In this document: in pieces, positions 35,628-45,800 of the stretch | Position numbering within the stretch: the stretch's first letter is position 1 | How the letters are laid out: each line of letters starts with the position of its first letter | DNA from: Neomoorella thermoacetica | GTDB lineage: Bacteria > Bacillota > DSM-521 > Neomoorellales > Neomoorellaceae | NCBI RefSeq assembly: GCF_001875325.1 | Contig: NZ_MDDC01000001.1 | Location: 1 to 64,000 of the forward strand | Length of the DNA stretch: 64,000 bases | Direction of reading: 5' to 3' | Program-made: the position numbers and the translations under genes | Notes under the pieces: model-generated | Told to the model about the DNA's origin: nothing | The model's database searches: none | What the model saw: only the letters and a program-made list of their open reading frames with translations

Positions 35628-38600
35628 GTTGCACCCGGCTTCCATGCCGGGTGAGGATTGAAACCCCGCAGGAGGCGGACCGCTATAAGGGCGCGTCAGT
35701 TGCACCCGGCTTCCATGCCGGGTGAGGATTGAAACATGTTGTGGTAAGATAGCAATACCGCCCGACAGGGTGTTGCACCCGGCTTCCATGCCGGGTGAGG
35801 ATTGAAACAGACAACTTTACAAAAATTTTCGCGCCAACCATGTTGCACCCGGCTTCCATGCCGGGTGAGGATTGAAACTTTATCATCCTCACCGTGATGG
35901 CAAAAACAATTCGTTGCACCCGGCTTCCATGCCGGGTGAGGATTGAAACATGTGAAACAAAAGCCCCGGTAGGGGCCGGGGGGTGTTGCACCCGGCTTCC
36001 ATGCCGGGTGAGGATTGAAACCCAACTAATTTTTAATTGGCTTAAACCTGTAAGGGTTGCACCCGGCTTCCATGCCGGGTGAGGATTGAAACTAAAACAT
36101 TCCAGAGCCGAAAAGAGGCTAAAGCCGTTGCACCCGGCTTCCATGCCGGGTGAGGATTGAAACATCAGCTTCCCGTAATCCGTCGCCACTTCGGTAACGG
36201 TTGCACCCGGCTTCCATGCCGGGTGAGGATTGAAACGACAATAGGGGTAATGGTAATATTGCCAGTCAAAGTGTTGCACCCGGCTTCCATGCCGGGTGAG
36301 GATTGAAACACCAGGAACCCGATCAGGGCGGGGAAACCTTTGTGTTGCACCCGGCTTCCATGCCGGGTGAGGATTGAAACATTTTCTGCCAGATGTCCTT
36401 TGTTAGGAGTTTCCGTTGCACCCGGCTTCCATGCCGGGTGAGGATTGAAACAGGTTCTTGGGCACAATGGTAAGAGAGAAGCTCTGTTGCACCCGGCTTC
36501 CATGCCGGGTGAGGATTGAAACATGGTTTCAGCGGTCGCCCCTGGGATAACATACACGTTGCACCCGGCTTCCATGCCGGGTGAGGATTGAAACTTATTT
36601 GAGCATCCGGCAATACGTCAATGGCTTGAGTTGCACCCGGCTTCCATGCCGGGTGAGGATTGAAACATTTAACTCCCGCAGTTTCTGCACTAATGCCTGG
36701 TTGCACCCGGCTTCCATGCCGGGTGAGGATTGAAACCCTGACCCCACGTCGGAACTGCTTTCCGTCAAAACCGTTGCACCCGGCTTCCATGCCGGGTGAG
36801 GATTGAAACCCTGGCCCGGCCAATGCGCTCCAGGGCCTCCTTGACGTTGCACCCGGCTTCCATGCCGGGTGAGGATTGAAACCTGCCTGAATGGTGTATT
36901 TACGTCGAGACGCCGGGGAGTTGCACCCGGCTTCCATGCCGGGTGAGGATTGAAACTTATGTCCGGTTTGCTTTGTCGTCGGCCACTATAACGTTGCACC
37001 CGGCTTCCATGCCGGGTGAGGATTGAAACCGGGTTAAACTTATCGTAGTTAGTCAATTAAACCGTTGCACCCGGCTTCCATGCCGGGTGAGGATTGAAAC
37101 CTCGCGCTCCTGCTCTGCTTCCAGATGGTCACGGGTTGCACCCGGCTTCCATGCCGGGTGAGGATTGAAACAAGAAATCAAAATCATTTTCGCTGCAATA
37201 GAAGGCGTTGCACCCGGCTTCCATGCCGGGTGAGGATTGAAACCCCGGGACCTGTGAGGAGGGGGTGAGGGATGAACCGTTGCACCCGGCTTCCATGCCG
37301 GGTGAGGATTGAAACATGGTTGGCAGCGGTGTCCGTACCGCCGAAAATCAGTTGCACCCGGCTTCCATGCCGGGTGAGGATTGAAACCTCGTAGAGAAAA
37401 AACGTAAGGCCGCAAAGGGTGAGTTGCACCCGGCTTCCATGCCGGGTGAGGATTGAAACCCGACCACCCTGCATGACCTCTGTTCCCAGTTAATGTTGCA
37501 CCCGGCTTCCATGCCGGGTGAGGATTGAAACATGAATGCCCCCCTGGCCGCTGCCGCACTGAAGAGTTGCACCCGGCTTCCATGCCGGGTGAGGATTGAA
37601 ACAAACAGGCGCCCCCGAAGTTCTTTTGTGCGCTCGGTTGCACCCGGCTTCCATGCCGGGTGAGGATTGAAACATACAGCAGTCCTTCAGTTCGCACAGA
37701 CCGTAGCTAGTTGCACCCGGCTTCCATGCCGGGTGAGGATTGAAACCGGCCAGGTCGCCGCAGTCCAGCTGCGCAGCGCAGACACGTTGCACCCGGCTTC
37801 CATGCCGGGTGAGGATTGAAACCTCGCTCCGTTGATAGAGGATAACTAAACCTGCTGCGTTGCACCCGGCTTCCATGCCGGGTGAGGATTGAAACTGGAG
37901 CACGCCGATGGCGGCATCCCCGACCGCGGAGGTTGCACCCGGCTTCCATGCCGGGTGAGGATTGAAACTCGCCGTCCATAGCAGCACAGATAGGACACAG
38001 CCGTTGCACCCGGCTTCCATGCCGGGTGAGGATTGAAACATGAAAGGCGTTATTCATCTCGGTGACGGCTAGGCGTTGCACCCGGCTTCCATGCCGGGTG
38101 AGGATTGAAACCCAGGGCCGAAGTAGGCCAGTAAATAGCCCTACGTGTTGCACCCGGCTTCCATGCCGGGTGAGGATTGAAACTTCGCCTGGCTTGGTGC
38201 TACCTCAAGCCAGGGCAGTTGCACCCGGCTTCCATGCCGGGTGAGGATTGAAACCTGGCGTCACAGCAAATGGGCGAATACAGGGCCATGTTGCACCCGG
38301 CTTCCATGCCGGGTGAGGATTGAAACATATCGCATTTGGAAAGCAATGAAAAATCGCTGCTTTAAGTTGCACCCGGCTTCCATGCCGGGTGAGGATTGAA
38401 ACTGGAGAAAGCTGGAATCATCGAGGATGACAGGAAGTTGCACCCGGCTTCCATGCCGGGTGAGGATTGAAACGCGCAAGTATAAATCCATTCGAGTTGA
38501 CCGGCCGCGTTGCACCCGGCTTCCATGCCGGGTGAGGATTGAAACAATGTGACCCGCGAAGAATTGGCGGAGGTCCCCGAGTTGCACCCGGCTTCCATGC

Positions 38601-38764
38601 CGGGTGAGGATTGAAACAAATTGAACTACCCTGCCCATTAACTTCCTAATTTTTGTTGCACCCGGCTTCCATGCCGGGTGAGGATTGAAACGTAGTAAAC
38701 TCGCTGAAACCTTAGCAGAAAGCATAGGTTGCACCCGGCTTCCATGCCGTGTGAAGGAGATGAC
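35628..38764 (+). CRISPR. CRISPR array 1, type I-C, 44 repeats
   Basis: I count 44 copies of a 37-bp repeat with 43 spacers of about 33-38 bp. The repeat has a 7-bp stem (ACCCGGC / GCCGGGT), a 6-nt loop and the 3' tail ATTGAAAC. The tail sets transcription rightward, away from the leader. All internal copies look identical by eye; the last (from 38728) breaks down after its stem, into an IS256 relic. The spacer at 36523-36557 targets the same phage codons as one in array 2. The trailing end is therefore truncated and older spacers may have been lost. Confidence 0.98.
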
Positions 38765-38775
38765 CATTTATGTAA

Positions 38776-39209
38776 GACTTAGGAAACGTCCTTGCTAAAG
38801 AACTGGCTAAAGATTGTAAGACTATCGGTGACATACAGGAAAAGTTCAAGGAACTATTCAGAAATACCATTCAGCAGGTCCTTGAAGCCGAAATGGAGCA
38901 CTACCTTGGCTACCCCAAGAATTCCTCTGAGGGAATAAGCTCCGGGAATAACCGTAATGGTTACAGCTGCAAAACGATTAAAACCAGGTCTGGTCAAATA
39001 TAAATAAAAATTCCCCGGGACTGCAATGGTGAGTTTGAACCCCAAATAATCCGCAAGTACCAAACTACCGCCAACGAGCTGGAAGACCAGATAATAGCCA
39101 TGTCGCAAAAGGTATGTCCACCTGGGATATAGAGGACCAGATGAAAGACATTTACGGGATTGAGGTATCACCGGTCTTGGTCAGTAAGGTAACGGATAAA
39201 ATTCTCCCG
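38776..39209 (+). pseudogene. IS256-family transposase, N-terminal relic
   Basis: The frame from 38776 reads like the front third of IS256/Mutator transposases: LAKDCKTIGDIQEKFKELF, QQVLEAEMEHYLGYPKN, GNNRNGYSCKTIKT, IPRDCNGEFEPQIIRKYQ. A stop (TAA) replaces a Glu codon after SGQ. A one-base deletion after MSQK shifts the frame, after which STWDIEDQMKDIYGIEVSP and LVSKVTDKILP follow. The DDE catalytic region is absent. The relic starts at the broken last repeat of array 1, so its insertion probably cut off the array's old end. Confidence 0.85.
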
Positions 39210-39237
39210 TCATATAATTTTACCCCTGCCATTCTTA

Positions 39238-40389
39238 TTATCTAATTTTACTGGCAGTACCTTTTAGTAACTTTAGCTTGCCGTTTTCCAGGCCGACCTG
39301 GTAAGTGGCCCGGTAGTAACTGGTGCGTTCTTCACCCTGGTTGGTTCGCTCCAGCGCTTCAATAATAATGCTAATCTCTGCACTGTCCTGGTTAACCGCC
39401 ACAACTCGTAAATCCTCAATTCTTACTGAAAGTGTATTTAAATAGCCGGCCCGGAAGTTCTCATAGGGCTGTTTGGCCTGCCAGTCACTTCCCAGCAGAG
39501 CGAAGGCCCCTACATAATCCCCGCTATTGACACAAGTGTAAAAATACTCAACCAGGTAGGATGCCGCAATGGCTAATTCTTTCCCGGAAATTTTCCCGGC
39601 AGTACCGGTGGTTGGCTGCACCGGTGCTGTACTGGGGTTTTTTGACCAGTTTTCCACCAGGGGTAAAACCTGGGTGATGGGTATGCTAAAGCCGATATTT
39701 TCTCCCTCGGCCCCGGCGGAATTAACACCCAGCACCTCGCCGGTATGTCGATCCAGTAACGGTCCTCCGCTACTGCCATGCGAGATGGGGGCAGAAATTT
39801 GGTATAGCCCCTTATAATGATAATCCCCAATATCTAAATCCCGGTTGACACCGCTGATGATTCCTGTGGTGGCGGTATTTTGTAATCCCAGGGGACTGCC
39901 CAGGGCGATCACTTCATCTCCCACTTCTGCCGTTCTATCCCGGGCAATTTTCATTGGTTCCTTACCAGCCAGTTCCGGCACCCTGACCAGAGCCACATCA
40001 ATTTGTTCCCCACGCCCGATAACTGTGCCTTGATAAACTGTGCCATCGGACAATTTGACCCGGCAAGTTCTGGCGTTACCCACCACGTGGGCATTGGTTA
40101 TTACATCCCCCTGCTGGTTATAAAGAAATCCGGAACCCTGTACCTTACCGTAATCAAGCTCAACCTCTAGACACACCACTAGCTTTTGATTCTCGGCAAT
40201 AATGCTTTTTAAATCCTTGGACTTGGCCGACTCAGAGGGGTTCTCCTCGATGGGACCGAGTTTAGATGCCTCTGTAACCACTTGATTATGCATGTTATCG
40301 TAAATCCTGGCCAGACCAAAACCCCCGGCCATGATTAACAAACCGCTCAGCATAACGGCCAGCACAGTGTGCACACTAATTGATTTCAT
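39238..40389 (-). CDS. Membrane-anchored S1C (HtrA/DegP-like) serine protease without PDZ
   Basis: The 383-residue protein has one N-terminal membrane segment (about residues 8-28), so the protease faces outside. The trypsin-fold triad is His101 (NAHVVGN), Asp131 (DVALVRV) and Ser207 (GSSGGP). There is no PDZ domain; the last 130 residues form a separate mixed alpha/beta domain ending KLLKGTASKIR, resembling an NTF2-like or DUF4878-like fold by eye only. It would degrade misfolded envelope proteins or sense stress. A small zinc-ribbon gene lies 12 bp upstream on the same strand and probably shares the transcript. Part of its 3' end is duplicated as a relic at 42464-42605. Confidence 0.88.
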   Translation of the reverse strand: MKSISVHTVLAVMLSGLLIMAGGFGLARIYDNMHNQVVTEASKLGPIEENPSESAKSKDLKSIIAENQKLVVCLEVELDYGKVQGSGFLYNQQGDVITNAHVVGNARTCRVKLSDGTVYQGTVIGRGEQIDVALVRVPELAGKEPMKIARDRTAEVGDEVIALGSPLGLQNTATTGIISGVNRDLDIGDYHYKGLYQISAPISHGSSGGPLLDRHTGEVLGVNSAGAEGENIGFSIPITQVLPLVENWSKNPSTAPVQPTTGTAGKISGKELAIAASYLVEYFYTCVNSGDYVGAFALLGSDWQAKQPYENFRAGYLNTLSVRIEDLRVVAVNQDSAEISIIIEALERTNQGEERTSYYRATYQVGLENGKLKLLKGTASKIR

Positions 40390-40401
40390 AAGCCTCTCTC
40401 A

Positions 40402-40593
40402 CTACCTTAAAAACCAGGTGACCTGCCGTTGGGCCGTTGTATGCTCCGATCCTTCCTCCTGCTTGACCTGATCCAGGGACAGCCGGGCTTGAATAAGTGT
40501 ATCTTCATTATTATTTGACCTCAGCTCATGACCACAACCACTACAAAAGCGGGACCCTTCATTTATTTTTTTACCACAATACTGGCAAAACAT
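40402..40593 (-). CDS. Small zinc-ribbon protein
   Basis: The 63-residue protein starts with the zinc-ribbon motif FCQYCGKK, then GSRFCSGCGHEL, giving two CxxC pairs for one zinc ion. The rest is polar and Glu/Gln-rich, ending QRQVTWFLR. Such ribbons are usually the N-terminal part of membrane stress proteins in clostridia; here the ribbon stands alone 12 bp before a serine protease gene. It may once have been fused to a membrane domain and then to the protease, or it may act as a cytoplasmic partner. Confidence 0.75.
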   Translation of the reverse strand: MFCQYCGKKINEGSRFCSGCGHELRSNNNEDTLIQARLSLDQVKQEEGSEHTTAQRQVTWFLR

Positions 40594-40878
40594 ATATCCG
40601 CCTTTCTCCCCTTATTTCAATAAAATTACCCATATTTATATACTACAACAAAATTATCCTCTAGCAAACAACCCTTAAATTATTACCCGAACTTTTTATT
40701 TAAATAGTTTTTTCATTCACAAACACCCCGCGAGACTCTTTGGCACTTAAAAAGATTTTTCCTCTCATAGTGACATTCTCAGCCCGCTTACAGGGTATCA
40801 ATATCACTGTCAAGTAGCACCAGTCTAGAAGACCCTTGAAACCCGCAGGAAATCTATGCTAGAATAAAAATACATAAT

Positions 40879-40933
40879 AACAAGGGCAACGGTGCCCTCT
40901 TCCCGCTTACTCCGGGCGAGAAGAGGGCTTTTT
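40879..40933 (+). promoter_or_regulatory. Possible transcription attenuator ahead of the chemoreceptor gene
   Basis: A terminator-like stem (GCCCTCTTC 40894-40902 with GAAGAGGGC 40920-40928) is followed by TTTTT at 40929-40933. An earlier small hairpin, AGGGCA-ACGG-TGCCCT (about 40883-40898), shares bases with the first arm, so the two cannot form together. This layout, 27 bp before the start codon, fits attenuation. I recognise no riboswitch class. A plain terminator for upstream transcription is the alternative. Confidence 0.5.
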
Positions 40934-40959
40934 GATCTTAAAAAAAGGGAGTGCCGTTT

Positions 40960-42435
40960 ATGAATAGTGGTTTTAGGGCTACCTGTGGAGTATGGGGGAT
41001 TGTGGCTGTGCTCGGTGGAATGACGGCAGGGGTTCTTGGGGGGTGGTGGTGGCCGCAACCTTTAGCCGTAACGGCAAGTTCATTCATAGCAGCCCTGGTG
41101 GCAGTGGGACTGGTTTTATTGCGTATCCGGCAGCAGTTAAGCCACTTTTCGGAGAGGTTGGCTAGCATTGTGGAAAAGCCGGGTGACATAGAGCAGGAGG
41201 AAGCCTCTATATTGCCAAGGGCACAGCAGCAGACAAAGAACCTTGAGGACAGGCTACGCGCATTGACCCGGGATTACCAGGCAACAGCTAGCCAGGTGTT
41301 TTCCGCCGTGGAGCAGATGGCGCTAGCCAGCAGGAACGCCGGGGAAGCTGTTACTACCTTTCACCAGCTCCAGAAGGTTGCGGGAACCATTTCCGATTTA
41401 GGCCAGGAGCTGACGCGGGAGGTCTCGGGCAACAGGGAGTCGGTGGTTAAATGCCAGGAAGTGCTGGAACAGGCCCTGACGGCCATTGATCGTATTCGAT
41501 TTGATTCCACCAGGGTAGCGGAGGAAATAGCCGGACTTAGAGAGGCAGTAGGCCAGGTGGATGAGATTGTGGCCAGCATCGGGCAGATATCCCAGCACAC
41601 CCGGTTGCTTGCATTGAACGCCGCCATTGAAGCGGCCCGGGCCGGCGAGCATGGGCGCGGGTTTACTATAGTAGCCGGTGAAGTGAAGAAACTGTCTGAC
41701 CGTACCCAGCAAGCTGTGGAGCAGACCGGGCTCATCTTGCAGGAGATTAAAGAAAAAATGGAACAGGTGGTGACCCGCATCCAGGCGGGGCAGGAGGGTA
41801 TCGCTGCCGGGGTGCAGGAAACCGGCCGGGTTAAAGGAAGCATCGCCTGCCTTGAGCAGGAGGTAGCCGGCATAAGCTCGAGGGTCAATGAAGCCTGCCA
41901 GGAAATTAATGGCTACTTGGAGCAACTTGGGGCGGCGGTGGAAGTACTGGATAACAGTTTCGCCAGCATCCAAAAAGTAGGAGAAATGCTGGCGGAAGTG
42001 GCCAGCATGGTGGAAAGAAACGCTAGTACCGGCGACCTGGACGGGTTAGCCGGGGAAAATCCACCACGGGATGAGGCAAGAATGGAGCCGGTGATGGCTG
42101 CTTTACGGGAACTGTCCTGCCGGCCGGAGATCCAGGTCTTAGACCCCGGCAGTCACGGTGTGATTCTCCGAGAATGGCTGGCTAAAAGACAGGAAGTGGA
42201 AGCGGTTTACTCTAACCGTAGTGACGGCACCTTTATTTTCTCGCAGCCGCCAGCCGCCCTGGCTAACGCCCGGATCCGTCCCTGGTGGCAGAAGGCTATG
42301 GCCGGGGAAGAGTATATATCAACAGTTTATATATCGGCCATTACCCGGCAACCCTGCCGCACCCTGTCTTTGCCTATACGGGACGTTAGCGGGAGGATCG
42401 TTGGCGTGCTGGCAGCCGATGTTTCGCTGGCGTGA
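40960..42435 (+). CDS. Methyl-accepting chemotaxis-like protein with C-terminal sensor
   Basis: The protein of 491 residues has two N-terminal hydrophobic segments ([20 protein letters not shown] and [13 protein letters not shown]), a coiled coil, and the conserved methyl-accepting hairpin tip with [20 protein letters not shown] and [16 protein letters not shown]. Instead of ending there, it carries about 110 further residues: [16 protein letters not shown] and [20 protein letters not shown], then [20 protein letters not shown]. This resembles a Cache/PDC sensor. With the sensor after the signalling tip, it would lie in the cytoplasm. The ATG at 40960 follows GGGAG at 8-nt spacing. No other chemotaxis gene is nearby. 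Confidence 0.85.
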   Translation: MNSGFRATCGVWGIVAVLGGMTAGVLGGWWWPQPLAVTASSFIAALVAVGLVLLRIRQQLSHFSERLASIVEKPGDIEQEEASILPRAQQQTKNLEDRLRALTRDYQATASQVFSAVEQMALASRNAGEAVTTFHQLQKVAGTISDLGQELTREVSGNRESVVKCQEVLEQALTAIDRIRFDSTRVAEEIAGLREAVGQVDEIVASIGQISQHTRLLALNAAIEAARAGEHGRGFTIVAGEVKKLSDRTQQAVEQTGLILQEIKEKMEQVVTRIQAGQEGIAAGVQETGRVKGSIACLEQEVAGISSRVNEACQEINGYLEQLGAAVEVLDNSFASIQKVGEMLAEVASMVERNASTGDLDGLAGENPPRDEARMEPVMAALRELSCRPEIQVLDPGSHGVILREWLAKRQEVEAVYSNRSDGTFIFSQPPAALANARIRPWWQKAMAGEEYISTVYISAITRQPCRTLSLPIRDVSGRIVGVLAADVSLA

Positions 42436-42463
42436 TCTTGAAAAATCATTACATGTATTTCCT

Positions 42464-42605
42464 ACCTTTAGTAACTTTAGCTCACCGTTTTACTGGCCGA
42501 TCCGGTAAATGGATCGGTAGCACCTGGTGCGTTTCTCACCCCGAGGGGTTCGCGATTCGTTAAACAATATAATATAATCATCTCTGCACTGTCCTGGTTA
42601 GCCAT
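42464..42605 (-). pseudogene. Relic of the serine protease gene 3' end
   Basis: On the plus strand this stretch can be aligned by eye with 39259-39403, the 3' end of the S1C protease gene: shared runs include TTTAGTAACTTTAGCT, ACTGGTGCGTT-like and CTCTGCACTGTCCTGGTTA. It has indels and lacks the reading frame. It follows the chemoreceptor stop codon, so the chemoreceptor gene is flanked by an intact protease gene and a decayed partial copy in the same orientation. Confidence 0.8.
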
Positions 42606-42732
42606 CATAAGGTCTGTTTCTTTTATTCTTTTAAGGTACGGGAAATGCTTAAAGTATTTCAGACCGGGGCTATGTTGGAGGCTAATACTCCTGTTCCCCT
42701 GGCGTCTACCCCATGCAGTGTTTATGGGATGC

Positions 42733-42852
42733 ATGCGCCTGCTCGCCAGCGTCTCCAGCTATATCCTGAAGGGTAGCAGTCACTTCCCCAAAAAATACAC
42801 GGCCCACATCATCGAGCGCAGCTACCTCCGCCTCAAGACCTCGGATGCATGA
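42733..42852 (+). pseudogene. jetA relic at the end of array 2
   Basis: The 39-codon frame includes YTAHIIERSYLRLKTSD, close to YKAHIIDRSYHRLKTSD in the intact JetA at about 19723-19790; the DNA is also similar (ACATCATCGA, CGCAGCTACC, CGCCTCAAGAC). The upstream part, MRLLASVSSYI, fits the preceding JetA helix with a shortened linker. A stop follows at once, 23 bp before the terminal repeat of array 2. It is a fragment of a second, diverged Wadjet gene. Confidence 0.8.
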
Positions 42853-42875
42853 AAACGCGACATCCGGGGAGCCGA

Positions 42876-45800
42876 GTCTCAACCCTCGCCCGGCATGGGA
42901 GCCGGGCGCAACCTGGCGGGAACTGACGCCCGCGATTCGGGCACACTTTTGTTTCAATCCTCGCCCGGCATGGGAGCCGGGCGCAACAGCATCTCATTGA
43001 TTCGTAGGCCGCTGTAAATTAGTTTCAATCCTCGCCCGGCATGGGAGCCGGGCGCAACATATTGCCGTTGCTATCCAGGATATCCCAAACTGGTTTCAAT
43101 CCTCGCCCGGCATGGGAGCCGGGCGCAACAAGAAAGAAAGTTAGAGCTGGTCAGCCGCCTTTGGTTTCAATCCTCGCCCGGCATGGGAGCCGGGCGCAAC
43201 AAAGGAGGCAATCAAAAATGACCTACACAATTTGGTTTCAATCCTCGCCCGGCATGGGAGCCGGGCGCAACGAAGCAGTGGCGGAATTTTTTATAAAGTT
43301 TCTCCTGTTTCAATCCTCGCCCGGCATGGGAGCCGGGCGCAACGTCCAAAAATACTGGGCCGATATTACAGCCACGTGGTTTCAATCCTCGCCCGGCATG
43401 GGAGCCGGGCGCAACGCGCTGGTTTACTTAATCTCATTTTCTTTACCTCCCAAGTTTCAATCCTCGCCCGGCATGGGAGCCGGGCGCAACCGGGCATAAG
43501 CGGTAACGTGGGCTGCAATTGCCGGTTTCAATCCTCGCCCGGCATGGGAGCCGGGCGCAACCCAGGAATGGTAGCAAACCGGAGGGGATGATGGGGGTTT
43601 CAATCCTCGCCCGGCATGGGAGCCGGGCGCAACGCGGCGCGGTACAGGACGGATACCGCTAAACGGCAGTTTCAATCCTCGCCCGGCATGGGAGCCGGGC
43701 GCAACGCTTCCTGCCGCTTCACTTGGTCAAGCTGCTCCTGGTTTCAATCCTCGCCCGGCATGGGAGCCGGGCGCAACCGGCAATGTCAAACCACTTGGCA
43801 AGGTCGGAAGGGGTTTCAATCCTCGCCCGGCATGGGAGCCGGGCGCAACGATATGGGCGGAGGTGGTGGAGATTGCCAAGGGGAAGTTTCAATCCTCGCC
43901 CGGCATGGGAGCCGGGCGCAACATCGGTATCCAGGTAAATCCTCACGGGTCCTCCCTGGTTTCAATCCTCGCCCGGCATGGGAGCCGGGCGCAACGTGCC
44001 CCCGTCTTATACCAAAGACGGCCGTCAGGTGTTTCAATCCTCGCCCGGCATGGGAGCCGGGCGCAACTTCATGATTCCACCTGAACTGATGGGGGTAATT
44101 GAGTTTCAATCCTCGCCCGGCATGGGAGCCGGGCGCAACCGGAGAGAGGCTGACCAAAAGCTACTCTACGGGATGTTTCAATCCTCGCCCGGCATGGGAG
44201 CCGGGCGCAACTTCAAACGGACAAACTTCCGCTACTTCCAGGTTGTTTCAATCCTCGCCCGGCATGGGAGCCGGGCGCAACCTGGATGCGGCTGCTGACT
44301 GTATCGCGGATAGCCGTGTTTCAATCCTCGCCCGGCATGGGAGCCGGGCGCAACACGTGTTTGGCGGCGTCGAAATTTACTGGATAGGGGTTTCAATCCT
44401 CGCCCGGCATGGGAGCCGGGCGCAACTTTTGTGGTGGCCCGCTATTTTAACGACAGGCGGGTTTCAATCCTCGCCCGGCATGGGAGCCGGGCGCAACCTG
44501 CTGCCCAGGTCGCTCAGGCTGCTCAGGCTGCGTTTCAATCCTCGCCCGGCATGGGAGCCGGGCGCAACGTCCGCATTATATCGCTCCTTTCGCACTTTCT
44601 TTGGTTTCAATCCTCGCCCGGCATGGGAGCCGGGCGCAACTTCATGATTCCACCTGAACTGATGGGGGTAATTGAGTTTCAATCCTCGCCCGGCATGGGA
44701 GCCGGGCGCAACCGGAGAGAGGCTGACCAAAAGCTACTCTACGGGATGTTTCAATCCTCGCCCGGCATGGGAGCCGGGCGCAACTTCAAACGGACAAACT
44801 TCCGCTACTTCCAGGTTGTTTCAATCCTCGCCCGGCATGGGAGCCGGGCGCAACCTGGATGCGGCTGCTGACTGTATCGCGGATAGCCGTGTTTCAATCC
44901 TCGCCCGGCATGGGAGCCGGGCGCAACGCGTGTTTGGCGGCGTCGAAATTTACTGGATAGGGGTTTCAATCCTCGCCCGGCATGGGAGCCGGGCGCAACG
45001 CTGGGTAGATTACGTGACGGTGTGGGCTAAAGTAGTTTCAATCCTCGCCCGGCATGGGAGCCGGGCGCAACCCGTGAGGGATTCCCTCACCGATACGACT
45101 AAGCGGGTTTCAATCCTCGCCCGGCATGGGAGCCGGGCGCAACCCGACTGCCCTTGTGGAACCGTGCATTAAAGCAGGTTTCAATCCTCGCCCGGCATGG
45201 GAGCCGGGCGCAACTTTTTGCCGCCGTTTTTTCTTCACAATAATTACAAGTTTCAATCCTCGCCCGGCATGGGAGCCGGGCGCAACGAATAAATCAGATA
45301 TGCCTTTAATCTGGTACTTTGTGTTTCAATCCTCGCCCGGCATGGGAGCCGGGCGCAACGGGAAATTATGAAGGAAATTATTAAGGAGGGTATGTTTCAA
45401 TCCTCGCCCGGGATGGGAGCCGGGCGCAACTTTCCTGGACCGGGGATAATGGCTTAGGCCAGAGCGTTTCAATCCTCGCCCGGCATGGGAGCCGGGCGCA
45501 ACGGGTAGGGGGTATCCTCCACGTAGATTTAGTTCTGGTTTCAATCCTCGCCCGGCATGGGAGCCGGGCGCAACCTGGAAATTCAGAAATTGGAAAGAGC
45601 GGAAGACGTGTTTCAATCCTCGCCCGGCATGGGAGCCGGGCGCAACCGGTATCGGTCTGGACGCCGGGCTGGTGTCGGTACCGTTTCAATCCTCGCCCGG
45701 CATGGGAGCCGGGCGCAACGTCCAAGCTGGGCTGACTGCATCAGAGCTGCCAGGTTTCAATCCTCGCCCGGCATGGGAGCCGGGCGCAACTTTCCCACAC

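Noticed and set aside
35592-38767. Many open frames in both directions across array 1 with repeated peptides such as FNPHPAWKPGAT
   Set aside because: They are translations of CRISPR repeats, not genes.
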